NCBI GenBank assembly: GCA_017454335.1
Contig: JAFTDE010000002.1
Location: 1-33,457, forward strand
DNA from: Bacteroidales bacterium
GTDB taxonomy: Bacteria; Bacteroidota; Bacteroidia; Bacteroidales; UBA932
Length of the DNA: 33,457 nucleotides
Reading direction: 5' to 3'
A program made the translations under genes and the position numbers. Below, one piece after another: positions 1-7,329 of the stretch (position 1 is the first letter of the stretch; each line of letters starts with the position of its first letter). A model generated the notes under the pieces. It was not told the DNA's origin. It saw nothing but the letters and a program-made list of their open reading frames with translations, and did no database searches.

Positions 1-2030
1 CCAAGCCGCAGAAGTCCGGTGCTTCCGGCGCCGAGATCATCGAGAACCCGATCATCTCCAACCTGAAGGAAGGTATGACGGTGCTCGAGTACTTCATCTC
101 CACGCACGGTGCCCGTAAGGGTCTGGCCGATACCGCCCTGAAGACGGCGGACGCCGGTTACCTGACGCGCCGTCTGGTCGACGTCTCCCACGATGTGATC
201 ATCACCGAAGAGGATTGCGGTACGCTCCGCGGCCTGATCGCCACCGCGATCAAGAACAAGGACGAGATCGTCGAATCCCTCGGCGAACGCATCCTGGGCC
301 GTACCACCGTGCACGACATCTTCAACCCGCTGACCGGAGAACTGATTCTCCATGCCGGCGAGGAGATCCGGGAGAAGGAAGCCGAGCTGATCGACTCGCT
401 GCCGATCGAACAGGTCGAAATCCGTTCGGTGCTGACCTGCGAGAGCCGCAAGGGCGTCTGCGCCAAGTGCTACGGACGCAACCTGGCGACCAGCCGCATG
501 GTCGAGAAGGGCGAAGTGGTCGGCGTCATCGCCGCCCAGTCCATCGGCGAACCGGGTACCCAGCTGACCCTGCGTACCTTCCACGTCGGTGGTACCGCCT
601 CCTCCGCCGTCGCTGATTCGTCCATCGATTCCAAGTACAACGGCCGCCTCGCCTTCGAGGAGCTCCGTACCATCCAGCGCGTCACGGACAGCGGCGCGAC
701 CGAAGAGGTCGTCGTCAGCCGCATGGCCGAACTGCGCATCGTGGACGAGAACACCGGCATCACCTTCTCGCAGTATGACATCCCGTACGGATCCATCCTG
801 TACAAGAAGGACGGCGACAAGGTCGTCAAGGGCGACCGGATCTGCGAGTGGGATCCGTACAACGCGATCACCATCGTGGAGAGCGCCGGCAAGCTGGTCT
901 TCGAGAACATGATCGAAGGCGTCACCTTCAAGAAGGAAGCCGCCGACGAATTCGCGATCAGCACGGACAAGGTCATCATCGAATCCAAGGACAAGACCAA
1001 GAGTCCCGCCATCAACATCCTTGACTCCAAGGGCCACAGCATCAAGCAGTTCAACCTGCCTGTGGGGGCCCACGTCATGGCTGAGAACGGCAGCAAGGTC
1101 AAGGTCGGCGACGTCATCATCAAGATCCCGCGCGCCATTGGCAAGTCTTCGGATATCACCGGCGGTCTGCCGCGTGTCACCGAACTCTTCGAGGCCCGCA
1201 ATCCGTCCAACCCCGCCATCCTCTCCGAGATCAACGGCGAGGTCGTGATGGGCAAGGTCAAACGCGGCAACCGCGAGATCACGATCCGCAACAAGTCCGG
1301 CGTCGAGAAGCACTACCTCGTACCGCTCACCAAACAGATCCTTGTCCAGGAGAGCGACTACGTGCGTGCCGGCTTCCCGCTGTCCGACGGCGGCGTCTCC
1401 CCGACCGACATCCTGAACATCCTCGGTCCGGTCAAGGCCCAGGACTACATCGTCAATGAAGTCCAGGCCGTGTACCGCCTGCAGGGTGTGAAGATCAATG
1501 ACAAGCATTTCGAGATCATCGTGCGCCAGATGATGCGCAAGGTCGAGATCACCAACCCGGGCGACACCGAATTCCTCCAGGAGGAACTGGTGGACAAGTG
1601 GAAATTCATGGACGTCAACGATGCCATCTTCGGCAAGTACTACGTCATGAGTCCGGGCGATTCCCAGCGTTACGCCGACGGTGACATCGTGAATGCCCGC
1701 GAACTGCGCAACGAGAACGACTCGCTGCAGCGTCAGGGCCTCAAGCCGATGGTCACCCGTCCCGCCGAGCCGGCAACGGCCCGCCTGGTGCTGCAGGGTA
1801 TCACCCGCGCCGCCCTCAAGACCGAGAGCTTCATCTCCGCAGCGTCCTTCCAGGAGACCACGAAGGTTCTCAGCGAAGCCGCCATCCGCGGCCGCGTCGA
1901 CCACCTCGAAGGCCTCAAGGAGAACGTCATCTGCGGTCATCTGATCCCGGCCGGAACGGGTCTGAGCGAATACCAGGACCTGATCGTCGCCCACAAGGGA
2001 GACATGGCCCAGGAACTCGAAGCCCTGTAA
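1..2030 (+). CDS. rpoC: DNA-directed RNA polymerase subunit beta' (C-terminal part, 5' truncated by window)
   Basis: This is the C-terminal portion of the largest catalytic subunit of RNA polymerase. The open frame runs in from the left edge (codons from base 3), so the start lies outside the window and about 675 residues are present, roughly half of the length expected in this phylum. Visible landmarks are the trigger-loop region ([20 protein letters not shown], starting at 78 minus one codon), the second zinc site with its cysteines in [11 protein letters not shown], and the nearby block [17 protein letters not shown]. The C-terminal barrel-sandwich segment and the region ending in QELEAL follow. 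The gene ends at a TAA and is followed within 30 bp by a strong terminator, consistent with the end of an rpoBC operon. The frame is intact and ordinary. Confidence 0.98.
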   Translation, partial: KPQKSGASGAEIIENPIISNLKEGMTVLEYFISTHGARKGLADTALKTADAGYLTRRLVDVSHDVIITEEDCGTLRGLIATAIKNKDEIVESLGERILGRTTVHDIFNPLTGELILHAGEEIREKEAELIDSLPIEQVEIRSVLTCESRKGVCAKCYGRNLATSRMVEKGEVVGVIAAQSIGEPGTQLTLRTFHVGGTASSAVADSSIDSKYNGRLAFEELRTIQRVTDSGATEEVVVSRMAELRIVDENTGITFSQYDIPYGSILYKKDGDKVVKGDRICEWDPYNAITIVESAGKLVFENMIEGVTFKKEAADEFAISTDKVIIESKDKTKSPAINILDSKGHSIKQFNLPVGAHVMAENGSKVKVGDVIIKIPRAIGKSSDITGGLPRVTELFEARNPSNPAILSEINGEVVMGKVKRGNREITIRNKSGVEKHYLVPLTKQILVQESDYVRAGFPLSDGGVSPTDILNILGPVKAQDYIVNEVQAVYRLQGVKINDKHFEIIVRQMMRKVEITNPGDTEFLQEELVDKWKFMDVNDAIFGKYYVMSPGDSQRYADGDIVNARELRNENDSLQRQGLKPMVTRPAEPATARLVLQGITRAALKTESFISAASFQETTKVLSEAAIRGRVDHLEGLKENVICGHLIPAGTGLSEYQDLIVAHKGDMAQELEAL

Positions 2031-2055
2031 CCCGGACCCGGATTCTTCCCATTTT

Positions 2056-2099
2056 GTGGACTACTCGTTGTCACATGTACACGAGTAGTCCACTTTTTT
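2056..2099 (+). terminator. Rho-independent terminator of the rpoC operon
   Basis: A perfect 13-bp inverted repeat (GTGGACTACTCGT at 2056-2068 and its complement at 2081-2093) encloses a 12-nt loop and is followed directly by six T (2094-2099). It lies 25 bp after the rpoC stop and just before the next start codon at 2117. Confidence 0.9.
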
Positions 2100-2101
2100 C
2101 G

Positions 2102-2109
2102 TATCTTTA
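2102..2109 (+). promoter_or_regulatory. Possible -7 element for the rhamnosidase gene
   Basis: TATCTTTA differs at one base from the Bacteroidota -7 consensus TAnnTTTG. It sits 7 bp before the chosen start codon, immediately after the terminator. No clear -33 TTTG was found at 19-20 bp upstream, because that space is occupied by the terminator hairpin, so the assignment is weak. Confidence 0.3.
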
Positions 2110-2116
2110 CCCTGTT

Positions 2117-4708
2117 ATGAGAACCAACTTCCCTTCCATTCTTGCTATTGCGATAGCACTGGTCTTCGCCGCAGGGTGCGGCCGGAGCGAGACAAAGACG
2201 GCCGGCGTCCGTACGGACGCCCTGGATGATGCCGCCTGGAACGAATCGATCTGGATTTCGGTGGTGGACGCACCGGTCGTACACGGTAATCCCGGCGGGC
2301 AGAATGCCCGGGCAGCCGACGGAGCCAACTGGTTCCTGTCGACCGTCCGCAATGACGCCAAGGTGGTCCGCGCCACCTGGATGACGGCCGGGCTGGGCGT
2401 CTATGAACTCTATGTAAACGGACGGCCCATCGGGGAGGAGGTGCTCAAACCCGGTTTCACCCACCGCGAGAAGACCAAACTGTCCTTCACCTACGACGTG
2501 ACCGGTGCGTTCAACACCCGCAGCGGGGCGGAGAACGTCCTTTCCGTCCAGGTAACCCCCGGCTGGTGGGCGGACAAGGTCAACTCCCCTTCCCGGGGAG
2601 ACGGCATGATCGGGCACAAGTGCGCCTTCCGCGGCGTGCTGGAGCTCTGCTACGCAGACGGCAGCACCCGCCGCTTCGGCACCAACCTGCAGGACTGGAA
2701 GGCGGGAATCGCCGGTCCGGTCAAACACGCAGCCATCCTGGACGGCGAGGAGTACGATGCCCGGGAACTGCCGGGATACGCTACGCCGGAGCTGCTCAAG
2801 ACCCCCGAAGAGAACAACGAATTCCCTGGCAGGATCTTCCCGTCCGAGGGCGCCGAGGTGTATCTGCGCCGGGATATCGCCCTTGCACCGGTCCAGGCCT
2901 ATGTCTGGGAAGGCGTGGAGAACGCCTCCAAGGAAGAATACGGCAAGGTGGTGGTGCTGCGCAGCTATTCCGACGGACAGGAAATGACCCTCAAGCCCGG
3001 CGAGACCCTGGTCGTCGATTTCGGGCAGAACTGCGCTGCCGTGCCTGAATTCGTGTTCCGCGCAGCGGAAGGGACGAAACTCACCTGCCTCCCCGCCGAA
3101 ATCCTCAACGACGGCAACGGCGCCGAGAGCCGCGGCATGGACGGCCCCGAGGGCAGCTGCCACCGCCGCAACCTCCGCACCCCGGATTTCGGGATGATCC
3201 TAAGCTACACCTTCGGTCCGGACAAGGGCTATGCCACCTATTATCCGCACTGCACGTTCTTCGGATACCGTTATGTTTCCATCACGGCCGACGCCGAGGT
3301 GAACATCCGCTCCATCCGCAGCCTGCCGGTGACCTCGCATTCCGTCGATATGGAAATCGGCCACATCACCACCGGCAACGAGCTGGTGAACCGGCTGATC
3401 GCCAATACCCTCTGGAGCCAGCGCTCCAACTACCTGTCCATCCCGACCGACTGCCCGCAGCGCAACGAACGCCAGGGCTGGACCGCGGATACCCAGGTGT
3501 TCTGCGAGACCGGCACTTTCTTCGCCAACACCGACGCTTTCTTCCGCAAATGGATGCGGGACATGCGCGATTCGCAGAGCGCGCTCGGCGGTTTCCCGGG
3601 CGTCGCGCCGACCGGCCAGTACGGCGACGAGATGATGCGTCTGGGCTGGGCCGACGCCGGCGTGATCGTTCCCTGGACCATCTGGAAGCAGTTTGCCGAC
3701 ACCGACATCATCAACGAGAACTGGGAGGCGATGGAACGCTTCATGAACCATGTGGACGAAACCTGCTATGACCACAACGCGCTGATCGCGGAAAACGAGA
3801 ACTACCAGTGGGCCGACTGGCTGAGCTATGAACCCCTGGAGAGCCGCGGGAACGGTGCGTTCACCCAGGACAAGGCCGGACGCCGGATCCCGCTGCCCGA
3901 GGCTGTCGTGTACTGGAATTTCCTCGGGGCGTCATACTGGGCGACGGACGCTGCGATGATGCGCGACATGGCCGCCGCCACAGGCCGGGACGCTGCCCGT
4001 TTCGAAGACATGGTTACCCGCGCCAAGGCCTACCTCCGGAAAAACTTCCTCAATGCGGACGGCACGTTCAAGACCGCCATCCTGAACACGATGCAGACCC
4101 CGGCCCTGTTCGCCCTGCGGAACGGCCTGGTCGAGGGCAAGGCCCGCGAGGACATGATCGCGCGGCTGAAAGCGAACTTCCGCGACCACGGCAATTGCCT
4201 GCAGACCGGATTCCTCGGGACCTCCATCCTGATGGCCACGCTGACCGACAACGGCATGTCGGACATCGCCTACGAGCTGTTGTTCCAGCGCAAGAATCCC
4301 AGCTGGCTGTACTCCGTGGACAACGGCGCCACCTCGATGTGGGAACGCTGGAACAGCTATACCTTCGAGTACGGCATGGGGCCCAGCAACATGAACAGCT
4401 TCAACCACTACGCCTACGGATGCGTGTGCCAGTGGATCTGGGAAAGCGCCGCCGGCATCGCAGCGGACACGGCCGCGCCAGGATTCCGGCACATCATCAT
4501 GAAGCCGGTCCTGGACAAGCGCCTGGGATCGCTGGAGGCCGAATACCAGTCCGCCGCCGGTTTGATCAAGAGCGCCTGGAAGTACGAGGGCGACAGCTGG
4601 ACCTGGGATTTCACCATCCCTGAGGGCGCCACGGCCTCCGTCACCCTCCCGGGAGGAACCGAAGCGAAGGAATACGGCGCCGGCAGCTACTCCGTGAGCG
4701 GGAAGTAA
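2117..4708 (+). CDS. Alpha-L-rhamnosidase-like glycoside hydrolase (GH78 type), lipoprotein
   Basis: This is predicted to cleave terminal alpha-L-rhamnose from plant or microbial glycans at the cell surface or in the periplasm. The start at 2117 was chosen because it opens a lipoprotein signal (MRTNF... with lipobox FAAGC, lipidated Cys at residue 21); an earlier in-frame start at 2054 would lie inside the terminator. The 863-codon length suits the family. N-terminal beta-sandwich domains lead to an (alpha/alpha)6 barrel with the signature PTDCPQRNERQGW, in which Glu451 is the likely general acid. Further along are ADW, GATSMWERWNS and SFNHYAYG, followed by a C-terminal beta domain. No SusC/SusD pair or other glycan genes flank it, so it appears solitary. 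Substrate specificity is inferred from family only. Confidence 0.88.
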   Translation: MRTNFPSILAIAIALVFAAGCGRSETKTAGVRTDALDDAAWNESIWISVVDAPVVHGNPGGQNARAADGANWFLSTVRNDAKVVRATWMTAGLGVYELYVNGRPIGEEVLKPGFTHREKTKLSFTYDVTGAFNTRSGAENVLSVQVTPGWWADKVNSPSRGDGMIGHKCAFRGVLELCYADGSTRRFGTNLQDWKAGIAGPVKHAAILDGEEYDARELPGYATPELLKTPEENNEFPGRIFPSEGAEVYLRRDIALAPVQAYVWEGVENASKEEYGKVVVLRSYSDGQEMTLKPGETLVVDFGQNCAAVPEFVFRAAEGTKLTCLPAEILNDGNGAESRGMDGPEGSCHRRNLRTPDFGMILSYTFGPDKGYATYYPHCTFFGYRYVSITADAEVNIRSIRSLPVTSHSVDMEIGHITTGNELVNRLIANTLWSQRSNYLSIPTDCPQRNERQGWTADTQVFCETGTFFANTDAFFRKWMRDMRDSQSALGGFPGVAPTGQYGDEMMRLGWADAGVIVPWTIWKQFADTDIINENWEAMERFMNHVDETCYDHNALIAENENYQWADWLSYEPLESRGNGAFTQDKAGRRIPLPEAVVYWNFLGASYWATDAAMMRDMAAATGRDAARFEDMVTRAKAYLRKNFLNADGTFKTAILNTMQTPALFALRNGLVEGKAREDMIARLKANFRDHGNCLQTGFLGTSILMATLTDNGMSDIAYELLFQRKNPSWLYSVDNGATSMWERWNSYTFEYGMGPSNMNSFNHYAYGCVCQWIWESAAGIAADTAAPGFRHIIMKPVLDKRLGSLEAEYQSAAGLIKSAWKYEGDSWTWDFTIPEGATASVTLPGGTEAKEYGAGSYSVSGK

Positions 4709-4721
4709 CGCCTGTTTAATC

Positions 4722-4752
4722 TTTGTGTTTTTCCAAAAAGTATATATCTTTG
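4722..4752 (+). promoter_or_regulatory. Bacteroidota-type promoter of the toxin-antitoxin operon
   Basis: A -33 box TTTG (4722-4725) and a -7 box TATCTTTG (4745-4752) are separated by exactly 19 bp, a full match to the Bacteroidota primary-sigma consensus. The antitoxin start codon follows at 4770. Confidence 0.75.
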
Positions 4753-4767
4753 CGAAAAAGATATATA
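4741..4767. promoter_or_regulatory. 11-bp palindrome over the -7 box, likely antitoxin operator
   Basis: TATATATCTTT (4741-4751) and its perfect inverted copy (4757-4767) are separated by GCGAA. The left arm contains most of the -7 box. Type II toxin-antitoxin operons are commonly autoregulated through such sites, so a dimer of the encoded ribbon-helix-helix-like antitoxin binding here is a reasonable inference; it is not shown by sequence alone. A short RNA hairpin in the 5' leader is the alternative. Confidence 0.6.
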
Positions 4768-4769
4768 CA

Positions 4770-5033
4770 ATGGAAACTGTGACAGTCAAACGGAAACTCA
4801 TCGACTTGAAAGGTCCTGTCGTGGAGGCGCTCTCGCTTCAAGCCCACCGGCAGGGTGTTTCTCTCAAAAAATACATCGAACTGGTGCTGGAGCGGGATGC
4901 CCTCCAGCACCAATCCGAGTTGGCCAGACATGCCACGGATCCACGCATTACGGGATTGATCGGGATAGCCAGGCCGGCCTTGAAGAAAGTGGACCCGGCG
5001 GACGACCGCGCACAATACCTTCTTTCAAAATGA
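4770..5033 (+). CDS. Antitoxin of a PIN-type toxin-antitoxin pair
   Basis: This is an 87-residue protein resembling the small antitoxins that precede PIN toxins in Bacteroidota. The N-terminal part (METVTVKRKLIDLK, then ALSLQAHRQGVSLKKYIELV) fits a short beta strand followed by two helices, as in ribbon-helix-helix/CopG-like DNA-binding proteins. The C-terminal part (about residues 50-87) is probably the flexible toxin-binding tail. ATG at 4770 was preferred over an upstream GTG at 4725 that would lie inside the promoter. Its stop overlaps the toxin start in an ATGA motif (5030-5033), implying translational coupling. Its promoter carries a palindrome that it probably binds. Confidence 0.72.
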   Translation: METVTVKRKLIDLKGPVVEALSLQAHRQGVSLKKYIELVLERDALQHQSELARHATDPRITGLIGIARPALKKVDPADDRAQYLLSK

Positions 5034-5482
5034 AACCCCGCTTGTTTCTGGACACCAATGTCCTGCTGGATATCCTGCTGGAACGGCCAGGATACGAGGA
5101 TGTGTTGGAGATCCTGCAGATGGGGTCGGATGGGAAAGTGGCCCTCTGTACTTCATTCCTGTCCATGGCCAACATTGCATACCTCCTCCGGAAAGAGTTC
5201 CATGGAGGGATCCTGCTGCCTACATTGAAACAGATTTCGATCCTTGTGGAAATCCTGCCCATGGACAACGATCAACTTCAACGTGCAATGATGTTGGAGG
5301 GGTCGGACTTCGAAGACATTTTGCAGGCTGTCTGCGCCCATGGCGCAAATTGCCAGACCATCATCACCAACAACAGAAAAGATTTCGCGCTACAGCCCGG
5401 GCTGCTAGCCGATTGGTCCTCTCCAGAAGTCCTATCGCCCCGGGAATTCAAAAACCGTATCATGGATTTGGGCATTTTTTGA
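5030..5482 (+). CDS. PIN-domain toxin (VapC-like predicted ribonuclease)
   Basis: This 150-residue PIN-domain protein is predicted to act as a metal-dependent RNase that stalls growth when freed from its antitoxin. The opening LFLDTNVLLD supplies the first acidic residue (Asp8) plus Asn10 and Asp14. A second acidic cluster lies at Asp93/Asp96 (GSDFEDILQ), and IITNNRKDF near residues 111-119 matches the conserved late PIN block with Asp118. The usual mid-domain Glu near residue 45 is not obvious (the segment reads SFLSMANIAY). The gene starts within the antitoxin stop codon and ends shortly before its own terminator. The cellular RNA target cannot be deduced. Confidence 0.82.
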   Translation: MKPRLFLDTNVLLDILLERPGYEDVLEILQMGSDGKVALCTSFLSMANIAYLLRKEFHGGILLPTLKQISILVEILPMDNDQLQRAMMLEGSDFEDILQAVCAHGANCQTIITNNRKDFALQPGLLADWSSPEVLSPREFKNRIMDLGIF

Positions 5483-5510
5483 GGTTAAGGACTGTTTGTT
5501 ATTGTCCACT

Positions 5511-5544
5511 AATCGGGCGCACACACATCTGTACGCCCGATTTT
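5511..5544 (+). terminator. Rho-independent terminator after the toxin gene
   Basis: Inverted repeat AATCGGGCG (5511-5519) and CGCCCGATT (5534-5542), with a further two pairs possible inside the loop, runs into TTTT. It lies 28 bp past the toxin stop and closes the two-gene unit. Confidence 0.75.
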
Positions 5545-5594
5545 ATGTTTTTCCATCGGCATGATATATACATCTCTCCGGCATCTTGTCATTA

Positions 5595-5625
5595 TTGTTT
5601 TCTGGCTTGTGCTTTATTATATTTG
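5595..5625 (+). promoter_or_regulatory. Bacteroidota-type promoter of the propeller lipoprotein gene
   Basis: TTG (5595-5597) and TATATTTG (5618-5625) are spaced by 20 bp in a strikingly AT-rich stretch. The start codon at 5664 follows about 38 bp after the -7 box. The rest of the interval 5545-5663 shows no gene. Confidence 0.6.
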
Positions 5626-5663
5626 TATTAAAAGATTAACCTATAATTCCGGCACAATAATCC

Positions 5664-6677
5664 ATGTCCTTTCTACGATTATCTACTTTTTCCTTGCTGG
5701 CCCTCCTTATTGTCTCATGTAATAATAATATAGGAGATTTTACCTTGTCAGACTTTCGGGATGATTTACTATCGCCAGTTAATTCATCGATCTCCCTAGA
5801 GGAATTGTCTCTTGATCCCGCAAGGATGATTTACCATCCGGCAGGCTTTTTGATTATCGCCGGGAATAGTGAAAAAACCTTATTGTCCATCCTTGATCTA
5901 AGTTCTGGCAAGATTCAGAAAATCATCAACAAAGGGAGAGGCCCAGGAGAATTACTGGGTATCTGGTTAATCAACCTTGCGGGGGAAGAACTTGTGCTAC
6001 ATGGTCTTGATGAGCGAAAAATACTTCATCTTGCACTAGGGAAAGACCGTCTTTTTTTTATCAAAAAAGAGCTTATCGTGCCGGAATACTATGGACGGAT
6101 CATTCCTTTTAAAAATGGTTATGTTGGACTGCCCATGCAAAAAGAGGGCACAATTATGTGTGTTCTTGATTCCACAGCTAAAGTAATTTCAACCATTCCG
6201 TATCCAGATTATTATTCTAGGAACGGCATTCCCGGCAACAACTCTGTTTATCAGTGTAATATCAATTGTGATTCCGGGAAGGATCGCATCATAGTGAGCT
6301 ACAAGTCTATTCCATTTCTCGACACCTATAATTCCTCTGGATCCCTTATCGCTCATCGCCAAGGACCAGAACTGTTTGAATGGTCTCTTTCCCGAAAAGA
6401 AATCGGTGGCGGAGCGCATATCTACTTGCAACAGCCGTCAATTCGGACATACAATCGTGGTATTATCCTCCCGGATCATTCATGGATGACACAGTATTAT
6501 CCAGTGGGAGAAAAAGGAACAACTTACTTGCTATGGTTCGACCCGTCAGGCAAACCATTAAAAAAATATCTCCTTCCGGAACAGGCCGGGCTTTATAGCG
6601 TTGATTGGACTTCTCGTCGTTTATATTTGGTCGTCTCAGAACATGAGCGTCCATCTTTGAAAGTCTATTCTTTCTGA
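5664..6677 (+). CDS. 6-bladed beta-propeller lipoprotein (GRGPGE family)
   Basis: This 337-residue predicted lipoprotein has a signal peptide ending in LLIVSC (Cys19). It contains the signature KGRGPGELLG (residues 90-99), typical of a Bacteroidota family of TolB-like 6-bladed beta-propeller lipoproteins, and repeated strand patterns throughout. Family members are envelope proteins of unknown ligand; no catalytic residues can be named. Base composition is clearly more AT-rich than that of the housekeeping genes on either side, which suggests an accessory or recently acquired region. The next gene, another lipoprotein, begins 59 bp downstream in the same direction. Function is unknown. Confidence 0.7.
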   Translation: MSFLRLSTFSLLALLIVSCNNNIGDFTLSDFRDDLLSPVNSSISLEELSLDPARMIYHPAGFLIIAGNSEKTLLSILDLSSGKIQKIINKGRGPGELLGIWLINLAGEELVLHGLDERKILHLALGKDRLFFIKKELIVPEYYGRIIPFKNGYVGLPMQKEGTIMCVLDSTAKVISTIPYPDYYSRNGIPGNNSVYQCNINCDSGKDRIIVSYKSIPFLDTYNSSGSLIAHRQGPELFEWSLSRKEIGGGAHIYLQQPSIRTYNRGIILPDHSWMTQYYPVGEKGTTYLLWFDPSGKPLKKYLLPEQAGLYSVDWTSRRLYLVVSEHERPSLKVYSF

Positions 6678-6736
6678 AATCTCTTTTGACTACTTTTTCT
6701 ATTTTTCGTGGATCACATTCTAAAACAACTGATACA

Positions 6737-7288
6737 ATGCGCGCATTTTTATTGTTAACTCTCACATGTATCTCTTTTCTTTTCGTTGGATGCAAGAAGG
6801 AAGACATCCCTTCCGAGTATGCAAACATTTTTAACGGGAAGGATAAACGAGCGATGGCTCCGGTTGACCTTTCTTCGAAGGATGATTTTGGAGTTTTTTT
6901 CCATAGCGGGGATTTTTCTACTCTCGCAAATGCTGTTTTGCGAGAGTATTATTCAGACGCACAGGTCGGCCATGCGGTTGTACTTAATGATGCACGTTAT
7001 CTTAAAGGCATTGAAAAGAATGGGGTAGTTTATCACTGGCCGGATATCAATTTCAATAGATATTCTTTGCTCATAGGAGAAGTCGCCGCGAATGGGGTTT
7101 TGTTGCAGGAACAACGTATTATTGTTTCTGACGGTGCGGTTATTCTCTACTTGCGTTTTGTTAAAAATTCATGGACACTTTCATACACAGGTGAATCCGT
7201 ATGTTTTGGAGCACTATATGAAAAAGTACCTGATGGGCCGGTAGAGATTATCAAATGGATTGATCAATCCGAAGAAGTAAACCGTTGA
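6737..7288 (+). CDS. Hypothetical lipoprotein, unknown function
   Basis: A 183-residue protein whose start at 6737 was chosen because it opens a clean lipoprotein signal (MRAFLLLTLTCISFLFVGCK, Cys19). The mature part seems to be a small beta-rich domain: a region rich in alternating hydrophobics around YSLLIGEVAANGVLL is followed by a C-terminal block VCFGALYEKVPDGPVEIIKW. I have an impression of similar C-terminal blocks in other small Bacteroidota lipoproteins but cannot name the family. It is AT-rich like its upstream neighbour. Its stop at 7288 touches the following gene's earliest possible start (TTG at 7285), so it may be co-transcribed with the regulator downstream. Confidence 0.6.
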   Translation: MRAFLLLTLTCISFLFVGCKKEDIPSEYANIFNGKDKRAMAPVDLSSKDDFGVFFHSGDFSTLANAVLREYYSDAQVGHAVVLNDARYLKGIEKNGVVYHWPDINFNRYSLLIGEVAANGVLLQEQRIIVSDGAVILYLRFVKNSWTLSYTGESVCFGALYEKVPDGPVEIIKWIDQSEEVNR

Positions 7289-7329
7289 CCCAATCGCAGC
7301 TTCCGTTTTATTGTAGAAAAGAAACAAAA

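Noticed and set aside
2054-2116. Upstream in-frame start for the rhamnosidase
   Set aside because: It falls inside the terminator hairpin and would bury the lipoprotein signal; 2117 fits better.
6685-6710. Possible promoter (TTTG ... TATTTTTC) before the second lipoprotein gene
   Set aside because: The spacing is about 11 bp rather than 19-20, and the -7 match is incomplete.
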